DNA of 64,000 bases. It comes from Streptomyces sp. NBC_01723 (lineage in GTDB: Bacteria; Actinomycetota; Actinomycetes; Streptomycetales; Streptomycetaceae). Position 1 is the stretch's first letter. Every line of letters begins with the position of its first letter. A program made the position numbers and the translations under genes. Positions 7,306 to 21,019 of the stretch are shown one piece after another. The stretch is from contig NZ_CP109171.1 of the NCBI RefSeq assembly GCF_036246005.1, positions 1,972,001-2,036,000 on the forward strand, given 5' to 3'. The notes beneath the pieces are model-generated. The model did no database searches. It was not told where the DNA came from and was given only the letters and a program-made list of their open reading frames with translations.

Positions 7306-9804
7306 TCAGCGCGCGTCCGCCTCCCGCACCCGCAGCGCCCGGCCCAGGTCGTCCAGCTGGTCGGCGAGCTTGCGGCGCAGGGCGGGGATCGGGCCGTCGC
7401 CGGCGAGGCATTCCCGGCCGAGGCGCAGGTTGGCGTCGTCGACGGCGTGGCCGGGGAAGGCCCAGCGGCCGGCGGCGTCGGCGATGGCGGGGCCGCGGCG
7501 GGTGGCGACCGCGACCGCCTCGGCGTAGTAGCGCGGCACGTACTCCCGCACCAGGTCGGCCTGTTCGGGCTGCCAGAAGCCCTGGGCAGTGGCGGTGAAC
7601 AGGTAGTTGGAGAGGTCGTCGGTGGCGAACATGGCCTCCCAGGCCCGGCTCTTCGCCTCGGCGTCGGGCAGCGCGGCGCGGCAGCGGGCGGCGCCCTCCT
7701 GGCCGGTGGCGCTGGGGTCCCGGGCGAGTTCGGCGGCGATGGCCTCCTCGCCGGTGGCGCCGAGGACGGCGAGGCGGGTGAGGATGCGCCAGCGCAGCTC
7801 GGGGTCCAGCTCCGGGCCGCCGGGCACGGTGCCGTCGGCGAGCCAGGCCGCGATGGTGTCGGGGTGGGCGGCGGTGGCGATGCGGTGGCGCACGGCGATG
7901 AGGCGCAGCCCGGGGTGGTCGCCGTCCTCGGTGCGGCGGATGAGGTCGCGGCACAGCTCGGCGAGGGTGGACAGCGCGGCCGGCCGCCGCTCGGGCGTGA
8001 CGTACCGGTCGGCGACCTGGCCGGCGGCGAAGGCGAGGACGCCGTCGACGAGGGCGAGGTCGGTCTCGTACGGGAGGTGGGCGCGGGCGATGTCCAGGTA
8101 GGTGCCTGCGGGGAGTTCGCCGTCGCGCACCGCGTCCCGCAGGGCGTTCCAGACGACGGCCCGGGTGAGCGGGTCGGGCAGTCCGGACAGGCCCTCGCGG
8201 ACGGTCCGGAAGGACTCGGGGTCGAAGCGGACCTTGGCGTAGCTGAGGTCGCCGTCGTTGAGGACGACCAGGGCGGGCAGCTTGCCGATGGGCCGGGGTT
8301 CGGCCTGGGGCAGGTCGACGTCGAGGCGTTCGCGCAGGGTGAGGCGGCCCTCGTCGCCCAGGTCTCGGTCGTAGAGGCCGACGGCGACGCGGTGCGGGCG
8401 GCTGCCGTCCCGGTCGACGGCGAGCAGGCGGCCGCCGTTGTCGCCGGTGACGCGCGGGGTGAGGGTGTCGACGCCGGTGGTGCGCAGCCAGGCGTCGGCC
8501 CAGGCGTGGACGTCGCGGTCGGTGGCGGCGGCGAGGGAGTCGATGAAGTCGGCGAGGGCGGCGTTGCCGAACTTGTGGCGCTCGAAGTGGATGTTGATGC
8601 CGGCCAGGAAGTCCTTCTCGCCGAGCCAGGCGACGAGCTGGCGCAGGGCGGAGGCGCCCTTGGCGTAGGAGATGCCGTCGAAGTTGAGCAGGGCCGAGGC
8701 GGTGTCCCCGACGTTCTCCGGGGCGACGGGGTGGGTGGAGGGGCGCTGGTCGGCGTCGTAGCCCCAGGCCTTGCGGGTGACGCCGAAGTCGGTCCAGGTG
8801 TCGGCGAAGCGGGTGGCCTCGGCGGTGGTCTGGTAGCCCATGTACTCGGCGAAGGACTCGTTCAGCCAGATGTCGTCCCACCACCGGAGGGTGACGAGGT
8901 CGCCGAACCACATGTGGGCCATCTCGTGGGCGATGACCATGGCGCGGGTCTGCCGCTGCGTCTCGGTGACCGCGGAGCGGAAGACGAACTCGTCGCGGAA
9001 GGTGACCAGTCCGGGGTTCTCCATGGCGCCGGCGTTGAACTCGGGGACGAACGCCTGGTCGTAGGAGTCGAAGGGGTAGGGCTCGGTGAACTTCTCGTGG
9101 TAGCGGTCGAAGCAGGCGCGGGTGACGTCGAGCAGTTCGCCGGCGTCGGCGTCGAGGTGGCGGGCGAGCGAGCGGCGGCAGTGGATGCCGAAGGGCAGAC
9201 CGCGGTGCTCGGTGCGCACGGAGTGCCAGGGGCCGGCGGCGACCGCGACGAGGTAGGTGGAGATCAGCGGGGTGGCGGCGGCCTTCCAGCGGCCGTCGCC
9301 CAGGTGCTCGGTGACGCCGTTGGCGAGCACGGTCCAGCGCTCGGGGGCGGTGACGGTGAGGTCGAAGACGGCCTTGAGGTCGGGCTGGTCGAAGGCGGCG
9401 AAGACGCGCTGCACGTCGTCCAGGAACAGCTGGGTGTAGACGTAGGTCTCGCCGTCGGCGGGGTCGGTGAAGCGGTGCATGCCCTCGCCGGTGCTGGAGT
9501 AGCGCATGGCGGCCTCGACGCGCAGCTCGTGCTCGCCCGGGGTGAGGGACTTCAGGGCGAGCCTGTTGTCGTCCAGGGCGGCCGGGTCGAGGGGTTGTCC
9601 GTCCAGCGTGACGGTGCGCAGCTCGGCGGGCCTGACCTCGACGAAGGTGTCCGTGCTGTCCGTGTCCTCGCGGACGGTGAAGCGGATGACGGTACGGGAG
9701 TCGAAGGTCTCGTCCCCACGGGTGAGATCGAGGTCGATCGCGTAGTGGTGGACGTCGAGGAGCCGGGAACGGGTCTGCGCTTCGTCGCGCGTCAGTACGG
9801 ACAT
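7306..9804 (-). CDS. pepN: Aminopeptidase N (M1 family zinc metallopeptidase)
   Basis: 832 residues if started at ATG 9804 (MSVLTRDEAQTR), which matches the usual N-terminus of actinobacterial PepN; an in-frame ATG at 9813 adds three residues, and neither has a strong ribosome site. It removes N-terminal residues from peptides in the cytoplasm. The exopeptidase motif GAMEN is followed by the zinc site HEMAHMWFGD with the third ligand in NESFAEY, the canonical HExxH-18-E spacing. The C-terminal half matches the ERAP1-like helical domain. It is monocistronic, between a strong terminator and the chorismate mutase gene. Streptomyces commonly carry more than one PepN paralogue. Confidence 0.95.
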   Translation of the reverse strand: MSVLTRDEAQTRSRLLDVHHYAIDLDLTRGDETFDSRTVIRFTVREDTDSTDTFVEVRPAELRTVTLDGQPLDPAALDDNRLALKSLTPGEHELRVEAAMRYSSTGEGMHRFTDPADGETYVYTQLFLDDVQRVFAAFDQPDLKAVFDLTVTAPERWTVLANGVTEHLGDGRWKAAATPLISTYLVAVAAGPWHSVRTEHRGLPFGIHCRRSLARHLDADAGELLDVTRACFDRYHEKFTEPYPFDSYDQAFVPEFNAGAMENPGLVTFRDEFVFRSAVTETQRQTRAMVIAHEMAHMWFGDLVTLRWWDDIWLNESFAEYMGYQTTAEATRFADTWTDFGVTRKAWGYDADQRPSTHPVAPENVGDTASALLNFDGISYAKGASALRQLVAWLGEKDFLAGINIHFERHKFGNAALADFIDSLAAATDRDVHAWADAWLRTTGVDTLTPRVTGDNGGRLLAVDRDGSRPHRVAVGLYDRDLGDEGRLTLRERLDVDLPQAEPRPIGKLPALVVLNDGDLSYAKVRFDPESFRTVREGLSGLPDPLTRAVVWNALRDAVRDGELPAGTYLDIARAHLPYETDLALVDGVLAFAAGQVADRYVTPERRPAALSTLAELCRDLIRRTEDGDHPGLRLIAVRHRIATAAHPDTIAAWLADGTVPGGPELDPELRWRILTRLAVLGATGEEAIAAELARDPSATGQEGAARCRAALPDAEAKSRAWEAMFATDDLSNYLFTATAQGFWQPEQADLVREYVPRYYAEAVAVATRRGPAIADAAGRWAFPGHAVDDANLRLGRECLAGDGPIPALRRKLADQLDDLGRALRVREADAR

Positions 9805-9872
9805 GCACGACATGCTGCCTGATGCCGTCGGCAGGGCACAGGGGCGGTTCGGTACGCGGAGAATGTCCGGCG

Positions 9873-9895
9873 CGCGCCCCCACGGGCGGGGCGCG
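9873..9895. terminator. Terminator downstream of chorismate mutase gene
   Basis: CGCGCCCC/GGGGCGCG hairpin with a 7-base loop, beginning ten bases after the chorismate mutase stop on the minus strand and upstream of pepN. Confidence 0.6.
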
Positions 9896-9904
9896 GTCGC
9901 CGGG

Positions 9905-10231
9905 TCAGCCGGAGGCCGAACTCTCCGCGATGCGCTCGTGGTGGTGGATCACCTCGGCGATGATGAAGTTCAGGAACTTCTCGGCGAACGCCGGGTCCAG
10001 CTTGGCGCTCTCGGCGAGAGCGCGCAGCCGGGCGATCTGCTTCGCCTCACGGGCCGGATCTCCGGGCGGCAGCTGGTGGCGGGCCTTGAGGTGGCCGACC
10101 TGCTGGGTGCACTTGAAGCGCTCGGCGAGCATGTGGACGACGGCCGCGTCGATGTTGTCGATGCTGTCCCGCAGCCGGGCCAGCTCCTCGCGGACGGCGG
10201 GGTCGACGGCATCCGTGTTGCTGGTGGTCAT
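9905..10231 (-). CDS. Chorismate mutase (AroQ-type helical enzyme)
   Basis: 108 residues, the size of a stand-alone AroQ domain. It rearranges chorismate to prephenate, the entry to Phe and Tyr synthesis. Seen features are LARLRDSIDNIDAAVVHMLAERF (the N-terminal helix with catalytic Arg), VGHLKARHQLPPGDPARE with the catalytic Lys, and a C-terminal helix with IIAEVIHHHER. The ATG at 10231 was chosen because the protein then begins just before the conserved helix. It reads leftward toward pepN but is separated from it by a hairpin, so probably monocistronic. No signal peptide, so cytoplasmic. Confidence 0.9.
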   Translation of the reverse strand: MTTSNTDAVDPAVREELARLRDSIDNIDAAVVHMLAERFKCTQQVGHLKARHQLPPGDPAREAKQIARLRALAESAKLDPAFAEKFLNFIIAEVIHHHERIAESSASG

Positions 10232-10354
10232 GGACGCCCACCCTACGGGCGTGGCGGCTCTCGCCGCAGACCGTCTCAGGCCCTGAACGCCGTACAGTCG
10301 TCGTGAGGGTCCTCTTGGAGTGGACACGGGGTTCAGGCGTCTTGGGGGTCGGGC

Positions 10355-11251
10355 GTGGCGAACGGCGGACCGGTCGAGCACGGCTTCCCGCACCTGGCGA
10401 CGGTGCGCGAGGCGGTCACCGCGCTGTACAGGCGGTTGTCGTACGACACCGTGCGGACGTTCTCCGCCAGTGTGGCCCCGGCCGACGTGGCGTTCAGCGA
10501 CACCGACGACCTGTATCTGGGCACGCAGCGGGTCGCCCACGAGCTGGTGCGGCACTACCGGCTGCCCGACGCCCGGATGATCGTCTCCTTCCGCGAGATG
10601 ACGCACGCGGCGAACGTGGAACTCACGGCGGGCCCCGAGTACTTCGTCGAGCTGAACGAGCGCTTCCGCACCCACCGCCGGGACATCGGCGCGGCCCTCG
10701 CGCACGAGGTGATGCACGTCTACCTGCACCGTCTCGACCTGTCCTTCCCCGGCACCCGGGACAACGAGATCCTCACCGACACCGCGACGACGTACCTGGG
10801 CGCCGGGTGGCTGCTGCTCGACGCCTACCGGGAGGACTCGGCGTCCTCGCAGAAGCTGGGCTACCTGACCCCGGAGGAGTTCGGGTACGTGCTGGCCAAG
10901 CGGGCGCTGGTGTTCGGCGAGGACCCGTCGGTGTGGTTCACCAGTCCACAGGCGTACACGGCGTACGGCAAGGGCATGCAGCGGGCCCGCCAGGACGGGC
11001 AGCAGCCGCCGCTCACCGCGGCCGGCTGGGCGGGCCGCCGCCGCTACGCACGGGACCGCCGCCACGCCCAGGACGCGCACGCCGCGGGCCCCGCCGCGGA
11101 GGGCCCGTACCGGTTCACGCCGCAGGAGCACGGACCGCTGCGTGTGTCGTTCCCCTGCCCGACCTGTCATCAGCGGATCAGGGTGCCGGTGCGCGGACGG
11201 GTGCGGGCCCGGTGCGGGCTGTGCCGGACGGTGCTGGAGTGCGACACCTAG
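10355..11251 (+). CDS. Putative zinc metalloprotease-like protein with C-terminal zinc ribbon
   Basis: 298 residues, not a family I can name. An HExxH zinc site, AHEVMHVYLH, lies at about residues 114-123, followed by NEILTDTATTYLGAG with a Glu/Asp pair placed like a third ligand. No signal peptide or membrane segment is seen, so it is probably cytoplasmic. The C-terminus carries a zinc-ribbon-like pair, CPTC near 265 and CGLC about 22 residues later. The linker in between is rich in Arg, Ala and Gln. The GTG start is preceded by a G-rich stretch (CTTGGGGG). The next gene starts 28 bases downstream on the same strand. Function is unknown; protein quality control or an anti-restriction-like role would be guesses. 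Confidence 0.7.
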   Translation: MANGGPVEHGFPHLATVREAVTALYRRLSYDTVRTFSASVAPADVAFSDTDDLYLGTQRVAHELVRHYRLPDARMIVSFREMTHAANVELTAGPEYFVELNERFRTHRRDIGAALAHEVMHVYLHRLDLSFPGTRDNEILTDTATTYLGAGWLLLDAYREDSASSQKLGYLTPEEFGYVLAKRALVFGEDPSVWFTSPQAYTAYGKGMQRARQDGQQPPLTAAGWAGRRRYARDRRHAQDAHAAGPAAEGPYRFTPQEHGPLRVSFPCPTCHQRIRVPVRGRVRARCGLCRTVLECDT

Positions 11252-11279
11252 CGGGTGGCGCGGTGCTTCAATTGCCGGT

Positions 11280-11909
11280 ATGACAAAGGCCATCGAAGAG
11301 CCCTGGGGGATCAGCGTGTCCGGCACGGGCACGGTGCGAACCGAACCCGGCCTCGCGCGGGTACAGCCGGCGGTGGACGTGCTGGAGCCGTCACCGGAGC
11401 GCGCGTTCCAGCAGGCTGGGGCGGCCGTGTCGCGGCTGCGGGAGGTCCTGCGGCGGCACGGCGTACCGGACGCCTCGGTCTCGGGCTCCCGGCTCGGGCT
11501 CAGCTCGGAGTACGACGGTCACGGGGGTGGGCGGACGCTCCTCGGCTACCGGTGCCAGGCCTCGTACTCGGTGGAGACGCGGGCGCTGGACGGTCTCGAA
11601 CAGCTGATCGTGGACATGGTGGACGCGGGCGCCCACCGGATCGACGGCGTCGAGTTCGACGTGCTCGACAAGCAGACGCTGCGGGACGAGGCACGGCGCC
11701 GGGCGGTGGCCGCCGCCCGGCGCAAGGCCCAGGTGTACGCGGAGGCGGCGGACGTGCGGCTGGGCCCGGTGCTGCACATCCAGGACGTGGAGGCGGAGCC
11801 CTTCGCGCACTTCCGGGCGGCCAAGGCGAGCGGCGGGTCCGGCGACCTGGCGCCGGGCACGGTGGAGGTGTCCGCGGAGGTCCTGCTGGGCTTCTCGCTG
11901 CGGCACTGA
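11280..11909 (+). CDS. SIMPL domain (DUF541) protein
   Basis: 209 residues. It opens with WGISVSGTGTVRTEPGLARV, the conserved start of SIMPL domains, and keeps the helix-strand pattern to VEVSAEVLLGF near the end. Family knowledge: SIMPL proteins are oligomeric and mostly of unknown function. Many are exported, but this one has no signal peptide, so it is probably cytoplasmic. Start at ATG 11280, 28 bases after the previous stop, with CAATTGCCGGT before it instead of a good ribosome site. It converges on the vWA gene with a 21-bp gap and no clear terminator. Confidence 0.8.
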   Translation: MTKAIEEPWGISVSGTGTVRTEPGLARVQPAVDVLEPSPERAFQQAGAAVSRLREVLRRHGVPDASVSGSRLGLSSEYDGHGGGRTLLGYRCQASYSVETRALDGLEQLIVDMVDAGAHRIDGVEFDVLDKQTLRDEARRRAVAAARRKAQVYAEAADVRLGPVLHIQDVEAEPFAHFRAAKASGGSGDLAPGTVEVSAEVLLGFSLRH

Positions 11910-11930
11910 CCAAGCGCCGCCGCCCGTCCG

Positions 11931-12653
11931 CTACGGCCGTACGATGCCCTGCGCGCGTGCGGCCACCAGCCACTTGGGAAACTCGCCCACCAGCCGGTCG
12001 TACAGCTCGGCGTCGGTCACCCGGCGCGGGTCGCGGCCCGCGTGGAAGAACCCGGCGTTGTCCACGACCCGCTTCTGCGGCACCGCCAGTTCGTCCAGCT
12101 TGCGCAGGTACTCGAACTGGCGGCTGCCCGGGTCGCCGAAGCCGACGAACTGCCAGAACAGCGGCAGCGGCGCCGCCTTGCACAGGTACCGTTCCGCCGC
12201 GAGCCGGTTGATCGGGCCGCCGTCGGTCTGGAAGACGACCAGGGCGGGGTGGCGGGCGCCGCTGTCCAGGTAGTGGTCGATGACGGCGTCCATGGCCAGG
12301 TGGTAGCTGGTCTTGCCCATGTGCCCGAGTCCGGCCACGATCCGCTCGATCCGTCCTTCGTGGTCGGCGAGCGCGATCTCGGAGACCGCGTCGACGTCCG
12401 TGGAGAAGAACACCACGGGCACGGTGCCGTCGTCGTCGAGGTGCGCGGAGAGCCCGAGCACCCGGTCGGCGAGCGCCTGCACGCTGCCGTCCTTGTAGTA
12501 CGGCTTCATCGACCCTGAGTAGTCGACGACCAGGTACACCGCCGCCCTCGTCTCCTCCAGCCCGTGCTTGGTGAGCGACACCCCGGCGCTCTTGTACAGG
12601 TCGACCAGCGCGGGCGCCGTCTCCCGCACCTTGGTGAGACTGATCGCGGCCAT
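11931..12653 (-). CDS. von Willebrand factor type A domain protein (tellurium-resistance-associated type)
   Basis: 240 residues forming a single vWA domain. The MIDAS motif DYSGS is at residues 44-48, with the accessory Thr in GKTSYH and the Asp in QTDGGP. Closest in style to the vWA proteins that accompany TerD-family stress genes (TerF-like), which chelate metal and mediate protein contacts. No Ter genes are adjacent. No signal peptide. It is divergent from the rhomboid gene with about 150 bp between them, which should hold both promoters. The start at ATG 12653 fits the conserved ISLTKV beginning. Confidence 0.85.
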   Translation of the reverse strand: MAAISLTKVRETAPALVDLYKSAGVSLTKHGLEETRAAVYLVVDYSGSMKPYYKDGSVQALADRVLGLSAHLDDDGTVPVVFFSTDVDAVSEIALADHEGRIERIVAGLGHMGKTSYHLAMDAVIDHYLDSGARHPALVVFQTDGGPINRLAAERYLCKAAPLPLFWQFVGFGDPGSRQFEYLRKLDELAVPQKRVVDNAGFFHAGRDPRRVTDAELYDRLVGEFPKWLVAARAQGIVRP

Positions 12654-12805
12654 CCGGACTCCCCCGTCACCCCTGACGTACGGCTACTGGCTGCCGAGGT
12701 TACGGCACCGCGCACCCCGCCTCCCGGAGCGGCCACCGGCATTCGCTATTTTGTTCGCCGCCGACCCCACCGGCTCACCTTCCGTCGCGCACCGAGGAGC
12801 CGGCC

Positions 12806-13576
12806 GTGGATCCCGAGTCCCCCGACACGACCCGTCGCCGCCGTCCGGCGACCCCCGTGGCGACGTACGCGCTGTTCACGCTGAACGTACTGGCGTACCT
12901 GGCGGAGTTGGTGCGGCCCGGCGTCGTGGACCGGTTCGCGATGGTCGGTGCGCGGGTGGTCGCCGTGGACGGCACCCGGTACTCGGACGACGGGGCGTAC
13001 CTCGTCCTCGGGCCGGTCCGCACGGAGGGGGTGGCGGGAGGTGAGTGGGAGCGGCTGCTCACCGGCACGTTCCTGCACGTCTCGCCGTTCGAGGGCGTCT
13101 TCGGGATCCTGCACATCACGCTGAACATGGTGGCTCTGTGGCATCTGGGGCGGGTGGTGGAGCTGATGCTCGGAGCGGCCCGGTTCGTCGTCCTGTATCT
13201 GCTCTCGGCGCTGGGCGGCTCCGTCCTGGTGCTGGTCCTGGCGGACCCGGGGCAGGCCACGGTCGGCGCGTCGGGGGCGGTCTTCGGTGTGGGTGCCGCG
13301 TACTACGTGCTGCACCGCAGGCTGGGCGCCCGGATGGCACCGGTCAACCGTTCCATGGTCCTCCTGCTGCTCTGGCTGGTGGTGTCCGCCTGGTTCGCCT
13401 CCTCCTGGGAGGGCCACCTCGGCGGGCTGCCGGCCGGCGGCGTGGTGGCCCTGGCGTTCGCGTACGGGCGTCGCACGGCGGTGCAGGCGGGCGCGTGCCT
13501 GGGCCTGCTGACGCTGCTGGCGGTGACGACGACGGCCAGGGTCGCGGAGCTGACCGGCGGAAGTGTTCCCCTATGA
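12806..13576 (+). CDS. Rhomboid family intramembrane serine protease
   Basis: 256 residues with about six membrane spans. The catalytic dyad is visible as Ser156 in GASGAVFG and His204 in EGHLGG. The conserved Asn of the oxyanion region is in HITLNMVALWHLG. The N-terminal 15 residues are basic and cytosolic. The protein should cleave transmembrane substrates in the plasma membrane; the target is unknown. GTG start at 12806. Its TGA lies within the ATGA that also offers a start for the chitosanase gene, so the two are likely co-transcribed. Confidence 0.88.
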   Translation: MDPESPDTTRRRRPATPVATYALFTLNVLAYLAELVRPGVVDRFAMVGARVVAVDGTRYSDDGAYLVLGPVRTEGVAGGEWERLLTGTFLHVSPFEGVFGILHITLNMVALWHLGRVVELMLGAARFVVLYLLSALGGSVLVLVLADPGQATVGASGAVFGVGAAYYVLHRRLGARMAPVNRSMVLLLLWLVVSAWFASSWEGHLGGLPAGGVVALAFAYGRRTAVQAGACLGLLTLLAVTTTARVAELTGGSVPL

Positions 13577-13590
13577 AAGGTTCTCCCCCG

Positions 13591-14496
13591 ATGAGACGTG
13601 CCGGTGTGCTGCTTCTGGCGGCCGTTCCCCTGATCGCCGCGGGGGTGTACTTCGTGGTGCCGGCGGACTCCGGCGAGACCGAGGGCGCCTCGACCGCCAC
13701 GGCCACCGCCCCGTCGTCCCGCGAGGACGCCAAGGGGCGGGCCGAACAGGAGCGGGCGGCGGACGACGCGCTGATCGCCGGCCTGCCGCCGGGGCTCGCC
13801 TCGCCGGACAAGAAGGAGCTGGCCCAGCAGCTGGTGTCCAGCGCCGAGAACTCGACCACCGAGTGGCGCACCGCGTACGGCACCATCGAGGACCTCGGGG
13901 ACGGCGACGGGTACACCGCGGGCATCATCGGTTTCTGCACCGGCACCCACGACCTGCTCGCCCTGGTCGAGCGCTACACCGAGGCCCACCCGGACAACGG
14001 CCTGGCCCGGTACCTGCCCGCCCTGCGCGAGGTCGACGGCACCGACTCCCACGAGGGCCTGGACCCGGGCTTCACGGCGGCCTGGCGGGCGGAGGCGGAG
14101 GTCCCCGCGTTCCGCGAGGCCCAGGAGGCGGAGCGCGACCGCGTCTACTTCGAACCGGCGGTCCGCCTCGCCAAGCTGGACGGCCTCGGGACGCTGGGGC
14201 AGTTCGTCTACTACGACGCGATGGTCTTCCACGGCCCGGACACGGACGCCGAGGGCTTCTACGGGCTGCGCGAGCGGGCCATGGCCGAGGCGAGGACGCC
14301 CGCGCGGGGCGGCTCCGAGAAGGACTACCTGGGGGCCTTCCTCGACGTCCGCCGCCGGGCCATGGAGGCCAAGCGCCCGGGCATCGACACCTCCCGCGTC
14401 GACACCGCCCAGCGCCGGTTCCTGGCGGCCGGGAACCTGAAGCTGGAGACGCCGCTGGAGTGGGAGGTGTACGGGGACGCCTACCGGGCGCCCTGA
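13591..14496 (+). CDS. csn: Secreted chitosanase, glycoside hydrolase family 46
   Basis: 301 residues. Residues 1-24 form a hydrophobic signal or anchor, followed by a Thr/Ser/Ala/Glu-rich linker to about residue 62 and a GH46 domain. Aligned by eye to the Streptomyces N174 enzyme, the catalytic acid is Glu86 in SSAEN and the base is Asp104 in EDLGDGDGYT. IIGFCTGTHD and RDRVYFEPAV are also conserved. It hydrolyses chitosan endolytically outside the cell. ATG 13591 has GAAAGG ten bases upstream. An ATG at 13573 overlapping the rhomboid stop would add six residues. It has no space for its own promoter after the rhomboid gene, unlike chitosanase genes with a CsnR operator. Confidence 0.92.
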   Translation: MRRAGVLLLAAVPLIAAGVYFVVPADSGETEGASTATATAPSSREDAKGRAEQERAADDALIAGLPPGLASPDKKELAQQLVSSAENSTTEWRTAYGTIEDLGDGDGYTAGIIGFCTGTHDLLALVERYTEAHPDNGLARYLPALREVDGTDSHEGLDPGFTAAWRAEAEVPAFREAQEAERDRVYFEPAVRLAKLDGLGTLGQFVYYDAMVFHGPDTDAEGFYGLRERAMAEARTPARGGSEKDYLGAFLDVRRRAMEAKRPGIDTSRVDTAQRRFLAAGNLKLETPLEWEVYGDAYRAP

Positions 14497-14506
14497 CACA
14501 TGCGAC

Positions 14507-14546
14507 GGCGCCTGCCCATGGTCCGGTCGGGGACGGGGCAGGCGCC
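14507..14546. terminator. Bidirectional terminator between chitosanase gene and gltD
   Basis: Perfect 11-bp stem, GGCGCCTGCCC paired with GGGCAGGCGCC, in the 101-bp gap between convergent genes. Confidence 0.75.
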
Positions 14547-14597
14547 ATCAGTGTTCCGCACGCCTTTGTGCGGGACGTTCTTCGGTTGTTCCGTCCG

Positions 14598-16053
14598 TCA
14601 GACCACGAGTGCGCGGTCCGTCGGGCGGATCGGGGCCGGCAGGTCGCTGGCCCCGGTCAGGAAGCGGTCGGCGCCGCGCGCGGCCGAGCGGCCCTCGGCG
14701 ATCGCCCAGACGATGAGCGACTGCCCGCGGCCGGCGTCACCGGCGACGAACACACCCGGCACGTTGGTCTGGAAGTCCGCGTCCCGGGCGATGTTACCGC
14801 GCTCGTCCAGGTCCAGGCCGAACTGGTCGACCAGACCGTTCTCCTTGTCCGTGCCGGTGAAGCCCATGGCGAGGGTGACCAGCTGGGCGGGGATCTTGCG
14901 CTCGGTGCCCGGCTTCGGGGTGAGCTTGCCGTCGATGAACTCGACCTCGCTCATGTGCAGCCACTGGACGTTGCCGTCCTCGTCGCCCTCGAAGTGGGTG
15001 GTGGAGACGGCGTAGACCCGCTCGCCGCCCTCCTCGTGGGCACTGGTGACCTTGTACAGCATCGGGAAGGTCGGCCACGGCTGGCGCGCCGCGTCCCGCT
15101 CCTCGCCCGGCCGGGGCATGATCTCCAGCTGGGTGACGGAGGCCGCGCCCTGGCGGTGGGCGGTGCCCACGCAGTCGGCGCCGGTGTCGCCGCCGCCGAT
15201 GACGACGACGTGCTTGCCCTCGGCCGAGAGCGGCGGGGCGACGTAGTCACCCTCCTGGACCTTGTTGGCCAGCGGCAGGTACTCCATGGCCTGGTGGATG
15301 CCGTTCAGCTCGCGGCCGGGGACCGGCAGGTCGCGGGCGGTGGTGGAGCCGGCGGCGATGACGACGGCGTCGTAGCGCTTCTTCAGGTCGGTGGCCTTCA
15401 GGTCGCGGCCGATCTCGACGCCGGTGCGGAAGCGGGTGCCCTCCGCGCGCATCTGCTCTATGCGGCGGTTGATGTGCCGCTTCTCCATCTTGAACTCGGG
15501 GATGCCGTACCGGAGGAGGCCTCCGACGCGGTCCGCGCGCTCGTAGACGGCGACCGTGTGGCCGGCCCGGGTGAGCTGCTGGGCCGCGGCCAGGCCGGCC
15601 GGGCCGGAGCCGATGACGGCGACGGTCTTGCCGGACAGGCGCTCGGGGATCTGCGGGGCTACGTCCCCGGTCTCCCACGCCTTGTCGATGATCGAGACCT
15701 CGACGTTCTTGATGGTGACCGGCGGCTGGTTGATGCCGAGCACGCACGCCGACTCGCACGGCGCCGGGCACAGGCGGCCGGTGAACTCCGGGAAGTTGTT
15801 GGTGGCGTGCAGGCGCTCCTGCGCGGCCGACCAGTCCTCGCGGTAGGCGTAGTCGTTCCACTCGGGGATCAGGTTCCCGAGCGGGCAGCCGTTGTGGCAG
15901 AACGGGATGCCGCAGTCCATGCAGCGGCTGGCCTGCTTGCTGATGATCGGCAGCAGGGAGCCGGGAACGTAGACCTCGTTCCAGTCCTTGACGCGCTCCT
16001 CCACCGGCCGGGACTTGGCGACTTCGCGGCCGTGGTTGAGAAAGCCCTTGGGG

Positions 16054-16061
<8 letters not shown>
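14598..16061 (-). CDS. gltD: Glutamate synthase small subunit (GltD)
   Basis: 487 residues. It feeds electrons from NADPH through FAD and [4Fe-4S] clusters to GltB for making glutamate from glutamine and 2-oxoglutarate. The N-terminal ferredoxin-like region has cysteines in [17 protein letters not shown] and CPAPCESAC. The FAD site [15 protein letters not shown] lies near residue 150 and the NADPH site [15 protein letters not shown] near 290. Its ATG overlaps the gltB stop by eight bases (ATGGCTGA), so expression is coupled to gltB. Confidence 0.97.
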
Positions 16062-20646
<4,585 letters not shown>

Positions 20647-21019
20647 CGGCTCTCCCGTCGTCGTCATCTGGCATGTGCAGGTGCCGAGGGACGACGTTGG
20701 CCCTCTGCGGTGTCGGTGCAAAATTTGGTGCAGGTTACATGATGGAGTGGTTCTCGGTAAACGGGACAATCCATTCCAACATGCGGACACCGGGGGCTGC
20801 GGCGGGGTACCGCGCCCGGCGGTGGAAGCTATGGAGGACCGAAGCGCACAGATCGATGTCCGTCGGCCCGACGGCGTGGAATGAGCGACGTCGCTCGCCC
20901 CACGGGTGCGCGGCCGGCCTCATTGCCCACAGCGCTTACGGCTCATGCCCGGAGATTACGTACTCGAAACCAGCGAGTAACGGCTACTTATGCGGCCCCC
21001 CGCATAAGTTCGAGCCGGG
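20647..21019. other. 373-bp intergenic region between gltB and the VIT gene
   Basis: No coding region is convincing here. It holds the gltB leader and candidate promoter (20715-20761). It is flanked on its right by the 3' end of the leftward VIT gene, so transcription from that gene runs into it. The stretch 20900-21010 is somewhat less GC-rich and shows no clear terminator hairpin. I see no RNA gene. Confidence 0.5.
20715..20761 (-). promoter_or_regulatory. Candidate gltB promoter with direct repeat over the start site
   Basis: On the minus strand TTTACC and TAACCT are separated by 18 bases (20756-20761 and 20732-20737), a plausible -35/-10 pair. Just downstream a direct repeat GGTGCA-AAATTT-GGTGCA (plus strand, 20715-20732) covers the expected start site and is conspicuously AT-rich. 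It could be an operator or a structural element in the leader. Assignment to GlnR or another nitrogen regulator is not supported by a good consensus match. Confidence 0.3.

Noticed and set aside
5329..9822. Very long open frame antisense to the hydroxylase and pepN
   Set aside because: It mirrors the third-position GC bias of real genes on the other strand, has repetitive Gly/Val/Glu/Asp composition and no family motif.
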